Both the position numbers and the translations under genes were made by a program. This document shows, in pieces, positions 35,479 through 44,580 of a DNA stretch of 64,000 nucleotides. This DNA comes from Thauera sp. 2A1 (lineage in GTDB: Bacteria > Pseudomonadota > Gammaproteobacteria > Burkholderiales > Rhodocyclaceae), in NCBI RefSeq assembly GCF_009469595.2, contig NZ_SSXV01000001.1, positions 345,804-409,803 of the forward strand, written 5' to 3'. Position 1 is the first letter of the stretch; every line of letters starts with the position of its first letter. The notes under the pieces were generated by a model. The model saw only the letters and a program-made list of their open reading frames with translations. It did not search any database and was not told the DNA's origin.

Positions 35479-36744
35479 TCAGGCCAGCATGTCGGCCCAG
35501 ATGTTCTTCGCCCAGGCAAACGCGTACTGACCTTCGAGGTCGCTCGCGGCGGTCGACAGGCCGCCGGCGCCTTCGACCGGCATCGGTTGCCGCTTGTCCG
35601 CATCGTATTGATGCACCGAAGCCACGTGGATGGCATTGCGTTCGTCGACAAAGCTGTAGCAGGTGTTGGTCAGCACCGGCGTCGGGCTGGGCGGCTCGCC
35701 CGCGAGCAGGTTCAGCACCGCGGCGGCGGCCAGCTTGGCGTGCTGGTTGGCCATGTGCCCCGACTTCGGCATGCCCGGCGCCGGCAGCAGCGCATCGCCC
35801 AGCACATGCACGCCCGCCACGCCTTTTGCTTCCATCGTCAGCCAGTCGACGTCCACCCAGCGCCCATTGACGAGCGGAAGCCCCGCGCGCACTGCGATGC
35901 TGCCGGCGCGCATCGGTGGGATGACATTCAGCACGTCGGCGCGGACGCGGTCGAATTCCAGTTCGGCACTGCGGCTGGTGGCATCCACCGAGCGCAGGTC
36001 GCTGTTGGGGACGTAGTCGATCAGTTTTCCGTAGCTCTGGAAGGCCTTCGTGAACAAGGCCTTCTTCGACTGGATCTCGGCATTCGCGTCCAGCACCAGC
36101 ACTTTCGACCTCGGCTTGTGCCGCTGCAGGTAGCTCGCCACCACGCAGGCGCGCTCGTAGGGTCCGGGCGGGCAGCGGTAGGGCGACTTGGGAACGTGCA
36201 TCGCGAACACGCCGCCGTCGGGCATGTCCTGCAGTTGCTGGCGCAGCAGCACGGTTTGCGGTCCTGCCTTCCACGCATGGGGGAGGCGCTCGAAGTTGCC
36301 TTCGAGCCCGGGAACCGCGGTGGTGATGAAATCGATCCCCGGCGACAGCACCAGCCGGTCATAGCTCAGTACGCCATTGGCCGCGGTGGACACCGTGCGT
36401 CGGGCGGGGTCGATCGCGGTCGCCTCGTCGGTGATCAGTCGCACGCCCCATTTCGACTGCAGGGCGGCGTACGACACGCTGATGTCGGCCAGCTCGCGGT
36501 AGCCGCCCACCACGAGGTTCGACATGGGGCACGAGACGAAGGCCGCGTTGCGCTCGATCAGCGTGACGTCGACTGCGCCCTGGCTCCACATGCGCAGATA
36601 TTTCGCTGCGGTGGCGCCGCCGTAGCCTCCGCCGATCACCAGCACATGGGCGCGTGCGCGGGTCGTGGTGCCGGTGCACGCAGTGAGTCCGCCCAACGTG
36701 GCAGCGCCGGCAAGTCCTTTCATGAAGCTGCGTCGATTCAGCAT
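35479..36744 (-). CDS. fccB: flavocytochrome c sulfide dehydrogenase, flavoprotein subunit
   Basis: 421 residues. A twin-arginine signal (NRRSFMKGLAGAATLGGL, cleavage near residue 30) sends it folded to the periplasm. The FAD motif VLVIGGGYGGATAAKYLR, the redox cysteines around SCPMSNLV and YRCPPGPYERAC, and the C-terminal FccB dimerisation region (CYSFVDERNAIHVAS...) are present. With the cytochrome subunit it oxidises sulfide to sulfur and passes electrons to cytochrome c. It follows fccA by 12 bp and faces away from soxYZ. Confidence 0.92.
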   Translation of the reverse strand: MLNRRSFMKGLAGAATLGGLTACTGTTTRARAHVLVIGGGYGGATAAKYLRMWSQGAVDVTLIERNAAFVSCPMSNLVVGGYRELADISVSYAALQSKWGVRLITDEATAIDPARRTVSTAANGVLSYDRLVLSPGIDFITTAVPGLEGNFERLPHAWKAGPQTVLLRQQLQDMPDGGVFAMHVPKSPYRCPPGPYERACVVASYLQRHKPRSKVLVLDANAEIQSKKALFTKAFQSYGKLIDYVPNSDLRSVDATSRSAELEFDRVRADVLNVIPPMRAGSIAVRAGLPLVNGRWVDVDWLTMEAKGVAGVHVLGDALLPAPGMPKSGHMANQHAKLAAAAVLNLLAGEPPSPTPVLTNTCYSFVDERNAIHVASVHQYDADKRQPMPVEGAGGLSTAASDLEGQYAFAWAKNIWADMLA

Positions 36745-36756
36745 TTCGTCCCTTCC

Positions 36757-37077
36757 TCACTCGTGCGCGCGCTGCGCCGAAAGGTAGCCCGCGATCAGCG
36801 CGAGCTGCTCGTCGCTGTAGCCCCTGGCGATCTGGTGCATGATCGTGGCCGGACGCGAGCCGGACTTGAAGGCGAGCAGCTTCTGCATCAAGCGGTCGCG
36901 CGCTTCCCCCGCCAGGCTGTCCATGCCGCCGGCGCTGCGGCCGTCGGTGCCGTGGCAATTGGCGCAGGTGGCGGCCAGGTTGCGTGCAAGATTGGCGTCG
37001 GCCGCCGCGGCCGCGCCGCCGATGCTGATGCCAAGGCCGAGCAGGCACAGCGAGGCAAGGATGGGAGACAATTTCAC
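36757..37077 (-). CDS. fccA: monoheme cytochrome c, FccA-like subunit
   Basis: 106 residues from GTG 37077, preferred because AAGGAATCC precedes it and a Sec signal peptide (LSPILASLCLLGLGISIGGAAAAA) begins there. One heme site CANCH (Cys38, Cys41, His42) and distal Met80 (TIMHQIARGYSDEQ) are visible. It is the likely electron acceptor of FccB in the periplasm. Classical FccA of phototrophs has two hemes, so this is the short single-heme type. Confidence 0.85.
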   Translation of the reverse strand: MKLSPILASLCLLGLGISIGGAAAAADANLARNLAATCANCHGTDGRSAGGMDSLAGEARDRLMQKLLAFKSGSRPATIMHQIARGYSDEQLALIAGYLSAQRAHE

Positions 37078-37218
37078 CTTGGATTCCTTTTTCGCGTGGG
37101 CGCGCGAACTTTTGCGCCGGAGGCGTGGCCTCACCATCGATTTCGCCGGCGCGGCACTCTATCGGGCGCGAGGAGTATAGCCCAGCGCGGCGGGGCCTCA
37201 TTCTTGTGGAGACGAAAC

Positions 37219-37683
37219 ATGAATCACCAACGCAGGCAGGCGCTGCGAGCGGGCGGCGGCCTGGGCCTCTACGCACTGCTCACGGCCGCCGGTCTGATCA
37301 CCCCTGAACTTGCGCAGGCCGCACAGACGCGCGCCGGTTTTGATGCGCACACGCTCGACGCGGTCTTGTCGGCACTGGGCGCAGGCAAGCCCGCAGCCAG
37401 TTCCGACATCGAGCTCAACGTCCCCGACCTCAACGACAACGGCGCGGCGGTGCGGCTGGGCATCGTCAGCCGCCTGCCGAAGACCGAGCAGGTGGCGATC
37501 CTGATCGAGAAGAATCCGAGCCCGCTGGCAGCGATCTTCACCATTCCCGAGGGGACGCTCGCCGACTTGCAGACCGAGGTGAAAGTGAGCGAATCCTGCC
37601 CCATCCATGTGCTGGTGAAGGCGGGCGGGCGCTTCTACAGCGTCAGGAAGGACGTGCAGGTCACCATCGGTGGCTGCGGCTGA
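37219..37683 (+). CDS. soxY: sulfur carrier protein SoxY
   Basis: 154 residues from ATG 37219 (GGAGAC upstream). It has a twin-arginine-like signal (NHQRRQALRAGGGLGLYALL) and ends in the SoxY signature GGCG, whose Cys153 carries sulfur intermediates covalently. It binds SoxZ in the periplasm. The reading frame is open far upstream across other genes, which is a GC artefact. The gene is divergent from fccAB across 141 bp and is 17 bp before soxZ. Confidence 0.95.
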   Translation: MNHQRRQALRAGGGLGLYALLTAAGLITPELAQAAQTRAGFDAHTLDAVLSALGAGKPAASSDIELNVPDLNDNGAAVRLGIVSRLPKTEQVAILIEKNPSPLAAIFTIPEGTLADLQTEVKVSESCPIHVLVKAGGRFYSVRKDVQVTIGGCG

Positions 37684-37700
37684 TCACGGAGAGCGCGAAC

Positions 37701-38012
37701 ATGACCAATCCGACTCGCATCCGCGCCACCGTCAGGGACGGCATCACCGAAGTGCGTGCCCGACTGTCCCACGTCATGGAGACGGGGATGCGCAAGAACG
37801 CCGCGGGGGCGCTGATTCCCGCCCATTTCATCACCGATCTCACCGTGTTCAATAACGACCGCGTCGTGCTGAGCGCCCAGTTCGGCCCGTCGGTCTCGGC
37901 CAATCCCTATCTGGTCTTCAAGTTCCGTGGCGGCGCTCCCGGCGAACGGGTGCGCGTTAGCTGGACCGACAACCTCGGGGAGAGCCGCAACGACGAGGTG
38001 GCCATCGCGTGA
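37701..38012 (+). CDS. soxZ: SoxZ, sulfur carrier partner
   Basis: 103 residues, full length. Segments PTRIRATVRDGITEVRARLSHVMETGMRK and the C-terminal VSWTDNLGESRNDEVAIA match SoxZ. It forms the SoxYZ carrier, exported with SoxY. No soxA, soxX, soxB or soxCD is present beside it, so here SoxYZ may work with FccAB or with Sox proteins encoded elsewhere. Confidence 0.95.
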   Translation: MTNPTRIRATVRDGITEVRARLSHVMETGMRKNAAGALIPAHFITDLTVFNNDRVVLSAQFGPSVSANPYLVFKFRGGAPGERVRVSWTDNLGESRNDEVAIA

Positions 38013-38108
38013 TCTGTCGTTGCGCGGCTGGTGATCGAATGCCATTGCCACGGCCCGCCAACGGTTCGCTCCGCTGTAGCGAGGAAACGGCGGCGCAGGT
38101 CGCGATGA

Positions 38109-38369
38109 TCAGCGCCGCTCGCCGACGCCGTAGCGCCGGTCCAGGCGGTTCATCACGAACACGTAGATGCCGATGATCGCGAGGTACACGATCAGCGAGC
38201 CCTGCGCGAAGATGTAGAAGCCGAGCGGGAAGTCGAGAAAGCTGAAGGCGTTGAGTTCGCGAGCGTAGTAGCCCGCGACGAAGGTGACGGAGAACCAGAC
38301 CACCAGCAGGCTGAAGGTCAGGACCAGGTTGCGGCGCCAGTAGGCGCGGTGTCCATCCGTCAGTTTCAT
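38109..38369 (-). CDS. DUF4212 small membrane protein (symporter small subunit), orphan
   Basis: 86 residues from ATG 38369. The start HRAYWRRNLVLTFSLLVVWFSVTFVAGYYARELN and the second membrane segment FPLGFYIFAQGSLIVYLAIIGIYVFVMNRLDRRYG are the DUF4212 pattern. These proteins normally precede and assist a sodium:solute (acetate/pyruvate-type) symporter. Here the next gene downstream is soxZ on the other strand, so the partner is missing from this locus. Two membrane helices, inner membrane. Confidence 0.88.
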   Translation of the reverse strand: MKLTDGHRAYWRRNLVLTFSLLVVWFSVTFVAGYYARELNAFSFLDFPLGFYIFAQGSLIVYLAIIGIYVFVMNRLDRRYGVGERR

Positions 38370-38457
38370 TGCGCCACAGCCTTGATGCCGGTGGAAGGCG
38401 GCCCCATCGCTGCGGCCGTCTTCCACCGGGGCGGGCGGGATGCGCCTGCAGGCCGCA

Positions 38458-40512
38458 TCAGCCGCCGTTTCCGTTACCCGTCGCGGCGAAGTTGCGCGAC
38501 AGCTCGGCCTGGACTTCCTGTGGCGCGGGCTCGTAGCCGCCGGCCTCGAGCACGAACTCGCTTTCGCCGGCGCAGATGGCCTTCAGTCGGCTCTCGAAGC
38601 CGTCCATCTCCGACATCGGCACGCGCGCCGAGATCAGCATCCAGCCGGCCGACGGGCTGTCGGTGCTGGTGAGGCGGCCACGACGGGCCGACAGCTCGCC
38701 GCTGACTTCGCCGAACAGCGCGTCGGCCATCTTGACCTGCACGTCCAGCATCGGCTCCAGCACCTGCGGTTTCGCGGCGAGCACCGCCTCGATCAGCGCA
38801 TGGCGCGCGGCGGTGGCGAAGGACACTTCGTTGGAGTCGACCGCGTGGTGCTTGCCGTCCGTCACCACCACGCGCAGGTCCTGGATCGGGAAGCCGGCAA
38901 AGGCGCCTTCGCCAAGCGCCTGGCGCACGCCTTTTTCCACCGCCGGCATGAAGTTGGTGGGAATCGCGCCGCCCTTGACCTCGTCGCCCAGTTGCAAGCC
39001 CGCGCCGCGCTCGAGCGGCTCGACGCGCAGGGCGACCTCGCCGAACTGGCCCGCGCCGCCGCTCTGCTTCTTGTGGCGGTAGCGCGCCTCGGCAACGATA
39101 GAGATCGTCTCGCGGTAGGGAATGGCTGGCGGTGCGGTGTCGAGCTGCAGGTTCCAGCGCGTGGAAAGCTCCTCGAGCACGATCTTGAGGTGCTGCTCAC
39201 CCAGCCCGCGCACCACCGTGTGGCGGCCGCGCACGTCGTAGCTGACTTCGAGGCAGGGATCCTCGTCGCTGAGGCGGGCCAGCGCCTCGGACAGCTTCTG
39301 CTCGTCGGCGGGCTTCTTCGTGATCAGCGCCAGGCCATAGACCGGCTGAGGATAGGCGGGGGCGGCGAGGTGGAAGTAGTCCTCGTCATGAGAATCGTGC
39401 AGCACCGCGTCACGGTGGATTTCGTCCACCCGTGCCACGGCGCACAGATCGCCGGGCACGCCCAGCGGCGTCTCGACTGCGTTGCGACCCTGCATGCGCA
39501 ACAGGTGGGCGACCTTGAAGGGCTTGCGGCCGTCACCGATGAAGAGCTGCGAACTGGGGCTCACCTGGCCCTGATGGATGCGGAACAGGCCGAGCTTGCC
39601 GCGGTAGGGATCGTTGGAAACCTGGAACACGTGGGCGACGACGTGGCGCCCGGCGTCAAGTGCCACGTCGACGGACTCGGCCGCGGCGCCGTCGCCTTTC
39701 AGGAAGGCGGGCGGGTTGCCTTCGGTGGGATCGGGCGCGAGCTTGCCGAGGATGTCGAGCAGTTCGCGCACGCCGGCGCCGGTGCGCGCGGACACGAAGC
39801 ACACCGGTACCAGATGGCCCTCGCGCAGCGCCTGCTCGAAGGGCGCGTGCAGTTGCTCGGGGTCCAGCGACTCGCCCTGCTCGAGGTACTTCGCCATCAG
39901 ATCCTCGTCCAGCTCGACGATCTGGTCGACGATCGCGCTATGCGCGGCGGTCACGCTCGAGATCGCCGTCGTCGCGGCAGTGTCCGGCGCGAAGAAGCAA
40001 TCCACCACCTTGCCGCCGCCCTGTGCCGGCAGGTTGATCGGCAGGCACTCGCGGCCGAACTCGGCGGCGATGGCCTCCAGCAGTCCGGCAAAGTCGGCGC
40101 CGGCGGCATCGATCTTGTTGATGACGATCATGCGGCACTTGCCCCTGGCCGCGGTCATCATGCGGCGCGTGCCGCTTTCCACGCCGGCGGCGGCGTTCAC
40201 CACCACCGCGGCCGTCTCCACCGCGGGCAGCGTGGCCAGCGCGCGACCGGCAAGGTCGGGCAGGCCCGGTGCATCGAGCAGGTTGATCCAGTGGCCGGCC
40301 CACTCCAGATGGACGAGGGCGGCGTGCAGCGAGTGACCCATCGATTTTTCCTGCGGGTCGTAGTCGGAAACCGTGTCGCCGCGCTCGACGCTGCCGGCCG
40401 CGCCGATCTCGCCGGCCGCGGCGAGCAGCGCCTCGGCGAGCGTGGTCTTGCCGCTGCCCGCATGGCCGAGCAGGCTCAGGTTGCGGATGTCGTGAACCGA
40501 GCTGGGTGTCAT
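38458..40512 (-). CDS. elongation factor G-like GTPase
   Basis: 684 residues from ATG 40512. Five EF-G domains are recognisable, but the P-loop is GHAGSGKT (16-23) in place of the canonical AHIDAGKT and the G2/G3 elements differ (NLLDAPGLPD for DTPGHVDF). It belongs to the EF-G-like clade found beside fusA in many bacteria, whose role in translation, ribosome recycling or stress is unclear. It is not part of a str operon here. An upstream extension to 40578 lacks a ribosome site. Confidence 0.88.
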   Translation of the reverse strand: MTPSSVHDIRNLSLLGHAGSGKTTLAEALLAAAGEIGAAGSVERGDTVSDYDPQEKSMGHSLHAALVHLEWAGHWINLLDAPGLPDLAGRALATLPAVETAAVVVNAAAGVESGTRRMMTAARGKCRMIVINKIDAAGADFAGLLEAIAAEFGRECLPINLPAQGGGKVVDCFFAPDTAATTAISSVTAAHSAIVDQIVELDEDLMAKYLEQGESLDPEQLHAPFEQALREGHLVPVCFVSARTGAGVRELLDILGKLAPDPTEGNPPAFLKGDGAAAESVDVALDAGRHVVAHVFQVSNDPYRGKLGLFRIHQGQVSPSSQLFIGDGRKPFKVAHLLRMQGRNAVETPLGVPGDLCAVARVDEIHRDAVLHDSHDEDYFHLAAPAYPQPVYGLALITKKPADEQKLSEALARLSDEDPCLEVSYDVRGRHTVVRGLGEQHLKIVLEELSTRWNLQLDTAPPAIPYRETISIVAEARYRHKKQSGGAGQFGEVALRVEPLERGAGLQLGDEVKGGAIPTNFMPAVEKGVRQALGEGAFAGFPIQDLRVVVTDGKHHAVDSNEVSFATAARHALIEAVLAAKPQVLEPMLDVQVKMADALFGEVSGELSARRGRLTSTDSPSAGWMLISARVPMSEMDGFESRLKAICAGESEFVLEAGGYEPAPQEVQAELSRNFAATGNGNGG

Positions 40513-40642
40513 CGCTGTGCTCCCTGTGTTTGTGTATGCGATCGCCCCAAGTTTCCGCCTGCCGCAGGCCGATGGCAATGCATCAGATCAAGCCGGCACG
40601 TCGTCGGCGCGTGGTCCGGCGCCCCATTGTCACTTCGGCGGT

Positions 40643-42268
40643 TCAGGCGCTGCGCAGCCCCAGCAGACGGGTGAGCGCGATCGCCGCGAGCGGCAGCACC
40701 AGGCCGAGCACGGTCACGGTGACCAGCAGTGCGCCGAGCTCGCCATAGTTCGCCGGGGTGGTGATCGCGCCGGTGGCAGCGTCCTTCACCGCGCGGCTGA
40801 CGACGTAGATCTCGTTCAGGTACTTGGTGCCGAGCTGGGCTGCGGACAGCGCGAGGTTGGTGAAGGAGGCCATGACCGCGAAGTAGGTCGCCTTCAGGTG
40901 CGGCGGCGCCGAATTCGCGATCCACGCCAGCATCGGCACCATCGATACCTGGCCGAGCGGAGATTCGAGCGCGGTGTTGGCGATGGCGATGAAGCGTGCA
41001 TCGACCATGCCGCCCGTCAGGTTCGCGGTCCAGTGGTGCAGGCCATGGAACATGCCGATGATGGGCAGCGACAGCAAGGTGGTGGTGACGGTCAGGAACA
41101 CGACGATCTGCGCGATGGATTTTTCCGCCATGAAGCGCCGGAACAGGAACAGGCCGGCGAGCGTCAGGCCGCTGGTGATGAGGTCGAGGCGCGACAGGAA
41201 GGACTGGTCGAAACCAAGCTCGTCGATCATCCACCAGCTCGCGCCGGCGCCCGGGCCGGGCAGCGCGCGGAACACGAAGATGACGATGATGGTGCCCAGC
41301 AGCATGCGCCGCGCGTCGGGCGCGAGCTCACGCACCAGGCGCACGATCATGAAGCCGATGACGGCGAACGAGGCGGTGAAGATCAGCTCCTCGCCGTAGT
41401 CGATGCCCGACAGGCCCACTGCCAGCGTGATCGCGATGAAGGCTGCGCTGCCGCCTAGGATCCACCAGTTGGGGGCGGTCTTCTCCTGCGGCTCGTGCAG
41501 CAGGCGGTCGATCTCGGCGCGGTCGCGTCCGAGTGCGGCGAGCCGTCGCGCCTCGCGTCGCTTGAGCATGCCGGCGAGCATGACGCCGCTGACCGACAGC
41601 AGCGGGATGATCATGGCGTATTCGTAGATGCGCAGGTAGATCGCCACCTTCTGCGCCTCAGCCAGAGAGGCTGCGCCCGCGAACATCACCACGTTGGCGA
41701 TCGACACCAGCACGGTGCCGCCGATGATGGCGACGCGCCCCAGCATCTGCATCGTCGTATGCATCAGCCGCACTGCGTCGTCGGGCAGCGGCCTGCCGTG
41801 CTCGTCGAGGCGCGGTACTGCCTCGACCGTCATCGCGTCGGCCACCGCGTCCTGCATCACGTAGCCCACCGGCGACAGCAGGGTGGAGAGCACGAACCAG
41901 GCTTCTACCGGCATCACCGCACGCATTACCTCCGGTTGGCCGATGAGGCCGATCATGATCGCCAGGCTGGTGGCGATCAGGGCCGCGCCGAGGTAGACCA
42001 GGCCGGCCTTGTGCCGCCACATCAGGTCGACGAGGTGGCCGATCGGCATCTTGAGCGCCCACGGGATCCCCGCCCAGAAGCCGAGCGCGGCGAGAAAGGC
42101 CGCCGACAGGCCGAGGTAGTCCTTGACGAAGAAGGTGCCGACGATGCCGGTGAGGCCGGACACGCCAGCGGCGCAATACACCATCAGCGGCGGCAGGTAG
42201 GACAGGCGCAACTCGCGGCCGAGTTCGAGGATGTTGCGGTCGATCCAGCGGTAAAGGGTAGTCAGCAC
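40643..42268 (-). CDS. MFS-type transporter of the BT1 (folate-biopterin) family
   Basis: 541 residues from GTG 42268, with about 12-14 hydrophobic helices. The pattern LPPLMVYCAAGVSGLTGIVGTFFVKDYLGLSAAFLAALGFWAGIPWALK-P... is typical of BT1-type carriers (split motif: FFVKDYLGLS, PVGYVMQDAVADAMTVEAVP). Members carry folates, pterins or other solutes; substrate here is unknown. A pterin role would be interesting in an H4MPT organism but is speculation. The longer frame upstream enters lrgB and was rejected. Confidence 0.8.
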   Translation of the reverse strand: MLTTLYRWIDRNILELGRELRLSYLPPLMVYCAAGVSGLTGIVGTFFVKDYLGLSAAFLAALGFWAGIPWALKMPIGHLVDLMWRHKAGLVYLGAALIATSLAIMIGLIGQPEVMRAVMPVEAWFVLSTLLSPVGYVMQDAVADAMTVEAVPRLDEHGRPLPDDAVRLMHTTMQMLGRVAIIGGTVLVSIANVVMFAGAASLAEAQKVAIYLRIYEYAMIIPLLSVSGVMLAGMLKRREARRLAALGRDRAEIDRLLHEPQEKTAPNWWILGGSAAFIAITLAVGLSGIDYGEELIFTASFAVIGFMIVRLVRELAPDARRMLLGTIIVIFVFRALPGPGAGASWWMIDELGFDQSFLSRLDLITSGLTLAGLFLFRRFMAEKSIAQIVVFLTVTTTLLSLPIIGMFHGLHHWTANLTGGMVDARFIAIANTALESPLGQVSMVPMLAWIANSAPPHLKATYFAVMASFTNLALSAAQLGTKYLNEIYVVSRAVKDAATGAITTPANYGELGALLVTVTVLGLVLPLAAIALTRLLGLRSA

Positions 42269-42354
42269 TTGGCGGTGTTCCCGACGAACTGGAGGGGGAT
42301 GCAGGGAGGCGGGTGCCGGCGTTTCCAGGTGCCCGAGCCGCTCTGCAGTCAGGA

Positions 42355-43089
42355 TCAGCGCCCCAGCAGACGCTCGACCCAGGGCATGATCCATGGCAGG
42401 GACAGCGCGGTGACGAGACCGTTCAGGCCCATTGCCAGTGCGGCGAAGGCGCCTGCCTGTTCGCCCGTCTGGAAGGCGCGCGCGGTGCCGATGCCGTGCG
42501 AAGCGAGGCCGATGGCGAAGCCGCGCACCGCGGGGTCGGAGATGTGCAGCCAGCGGTACAGGTAGCGCGCGCCGATGGCGCCGAGGATGCCGGTGCTGAT
42601 CACCAGCACCGCGGTCAGCGAAGGCAGGCCGCCGAGGCGCTCGGCGACCGCCATCGCGATCGGCGTGGTGACGCTCTTGGGGGCGAGCGACATCAGCGAC
42701 TCGCGGCTGGCCCCGAGCAGCGCGCCGATACCCCAGGCCGAGAGCGCCGCAGTCAGCGAGCCGGCCACGAGCGCGATCGCCAGCGGTGCCGCCATCGCCT
42801 TCAGCCGCGGCCATTGGGCGTACAGCGGAATGGCGAGCGCTACTGTCGCCGGGCCGAGCAGGAAGTGCACGAACTGCGCTCCGTCGAAGTAGGTCTGGTA
42901 AGGCGTGCCGGTGAGCAGCAGCACGCTGGCGAGCATGGTGACGGCGAGCAGCACCGGATTGGCGATGGGGTGGAAGCCGGCGCGCTGGTAGATGCGGAAC
43001 GCCGCCTGGTAGGCGAGCAAGGTCAGCGTGAGCCCGAGCAGCGGCGTCGCCGACAGGTAAACCCAGATTTCTTCCAGCCTCGGCGTCAT
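42355..43089 (-). CDS. lrgB: LrgB family membrane protein
   Basis: 244 residues from ATG 43089, which overlaps the lrgA stop by 4 bp. Multiple membrane helices and the family motifs LAPKSVTTPIAMAVAE and SHGIGTARAF identify LrgB/CidB. With LrgA it affects murein hydrolase export or, in other organisms, pyruvate and glycolate uptake. The function in betaproteobacteria is not settled. Confidence 0.92.
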   Translation of the reverse strand: MTPRLEEIWVYLSATPLLGLTLTLLAYQAAFRIYQRAGFHPIANPVLLAVTMLASVLLLTGTPYQTYFDGAQFVHFLLGPATVALAIPLYAQWPRLKAMAAPLAIALVAGSLTAALSAWGIGALLGASRESLMSLAPKSVTTPIAMAVAERLGGLPSLTAVLVISTGILGAIGARYLYRWLHISDPAVRGFAIGLASHGIGTARAFQTGEQAGAFAALAMGLNGLVTALSLPWIMPWVERLLGR

Positions 43090-43448
43090 TGTTGCGCTCC
43101 CTTCGACGAGGCGCGGCGGCGTGTCAGCGCTTGCAGCACCACTGCGGTGACGATGATCGCCAGCGCAGTGCTGGCGACCAGCGCCACCAGCAGCGGCAGC
43201 CACTCGTTGGCCAGGCGGTCGCCGTACAGCACGATGCCGGTGCCGGCCGGCACGAACAGCAGCGACAGGTGCTGCAGTAGGCTGCCGGCCGTCTGGCGCA
43301 GGTCTTCGTCCGGGCCGCCGCGCACCAGCAGCGTCAGGAACAGCAGCGCCATGCCGATGACCGGCCCGGGAATCGGCAGTGCCAGGGCACGGGCGATCAC
43401 TTCTCCGATCAACTGGAAGACGAGGAGCAGGGTGAGGGCGGCAATCAT
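43086..43448 (-). CDS. lrgA: LrgA/CidA family holin-like protein
   Basis: 120 residues with four predicted membrane helices. The LrgA signature LPIPGPVIGMALLF and LLFVPAGTGIVLY are clear. It is the small partner of LrgB, translated from the same transcript (4-bp overlap). A positively charged tail (RRRASSKG) follows the last helix. Confidence 0.93.
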   Translation of the reverse strand: MIAALTLLLVFQLIGEVIARALALPIPGPVIGMALLFLTLLVRGGPDEDLRQTAGSLLQHLSLLFVPAGTGIVLYGDRLANEWLPLLVALVASTALAIIVTAVVLQALTRRRASSKGAQQ

Positions 43449-43538
43449 GGTCGGGACTCCACCAGGCAGATCAGGGATGTGCAGGGCAAGGCTTGCAGGC
43501 TACCGCGGCAGGGGCGCGCTGCGGAGCCCCTCTCGGCG

Positions 43539-44474
43539 TCACAGCAGCGCATGGCCGGCCATGCGCACCAGGATGCCGAGCATCGCGCCGAGCGCGGCGG
43601 GTTTCCACACCGAGGCCACGCGCCGCCCGGCGGAGATCAGCACCGCCACGCCACCCACGTCGAGCGGGTGGATCAGGAAGCCGGCGTTGGCGTTCAGCAT
43701 GGCCACGCTCGCCGTACCGTCCTTCAGCATGCCTTCCATCACGCCCATCATTGCCGTGCCGCCGGCGATGGTCTTGGTCAGCGTGAGCAGCACCATTGCG
43801 GGATGGATGCCGAGCGCGCTCAGCAAGGGCGTGAGCGCCGCAGTCAGGGCGTCGATCGCCCCGGACGCCCGCAGCACCATCACCACCACCAGCGCGATGA
43901 CCAGCATCGGGATCGCACTGACGGCGATCTTGAAGGCTTCGGCGCCGGCGCGGTTGATCACGTCGAGCACGCCCTTGGCATCGTCGGCGACACGGTGTTG
44001 CAGTGTTTCGTCGAGCCGGCCTTCCTCCGCCGACAGGCTGCGGCCGAAACCGTGGTAGGTGGCCGCCGCGGCGATCAGCCCGCCGATCGCCGAAAGCGCC
44101 AGCGCGGGGCCGAAAGCCAGACCCATCGCTGCCATCGGAAAGGTGACGTTGGCCTGCGCCATCGCCATCACCATGGCCAGCGTGGCGGCGAGGTGGCGGT
44201 CCGACGCGCCACGGCCTTCCATCATCGTCAGCGTGGCGACCGGCGCGGCGAAGCTCACGAAATTGACCTGCAGCGCGGCGAATACACCCAGCCCGGTGAG
44301 CCCGGCGGGGCGCAGCAGCGGGGTCAGGCGCACCACGATCCAGTCGAGCACGCCGCGCGCCTCGAGCAGGCGCATCAGCGTCAGCATCACCACCATGATC
44401 GGCAGCAGCACGAAGAGCGCGAGTTCGATGGCCGAACGGCCGGCCTGAAGGATGGTCTGCGTCATGAGATCCAT
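43539..44474 (-). CDS. nucleoside-recognition (Gate) domain membrane protein
   Basis: 311 residues with about eight membrane helices. Two Gate/nucleoside-recognition-like halves are present (AALQVNFVSFAAPVATLTMMEG and KTIAGGTAMMGVMEG). Relatives include SpmA/SpmB and YjiH-type proteins. Its substrate is unknown. Start ATG 44474 or 44465 (both possible; neither has a strong ribosome site). It is in line with lrgAB but separated by 90 bp. Confidence 0.8.
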   Translation of the reverse strand: MDLMTQTILQAGRSAIELALFVLLPIMVVMLTLMRLLEARGVLDWIVVRLTPLLRPAGLTGLGVFAALQVNFVSFAAPVATLTMMEGRGASDRHLAATLAMVMAMAQANVTFPMAAMGLAFGPALALSAIGGLIAAAATYHGFGRSLSAEEGRLDETLQHRVADDAKGVLDVINRAGAEAFKIAVSAIPMLVIALVVVMVLRASGAIDALTAALTPLLSALGIHPAMVLLTLTKTIAGGTAMMGVMEGMLKDGTASVAMLNANAGFLIHPLDVGGVAVLISAGRRVASVWKPAALGAMLGILVRMAGHALL

Positions 44475-44580
44475 GGATTGCCGTGGGGATGAGGATTGGT
44501 GCAGTGCGGCATATTAGAGCCTCGCCTGCGCGGCGTCGATCGCTGTGCCCTGGAGCTGTCGTGCGCCAGCCCGTAGCGTT

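Noticed and set aside
35116..37218. Long upstream extension of the soxY frame
   Set aside because: Crosses the nudix, fccB and fccA genes; SoxY begins at the twin-arginine signal with a ribosome site at 37219.
38458..40512. EF-G-like gene as the main elongation factor G
   Set aside because: The P-loop and G3 motifs differ from canonical fusA and no ribosomal genes flank it.
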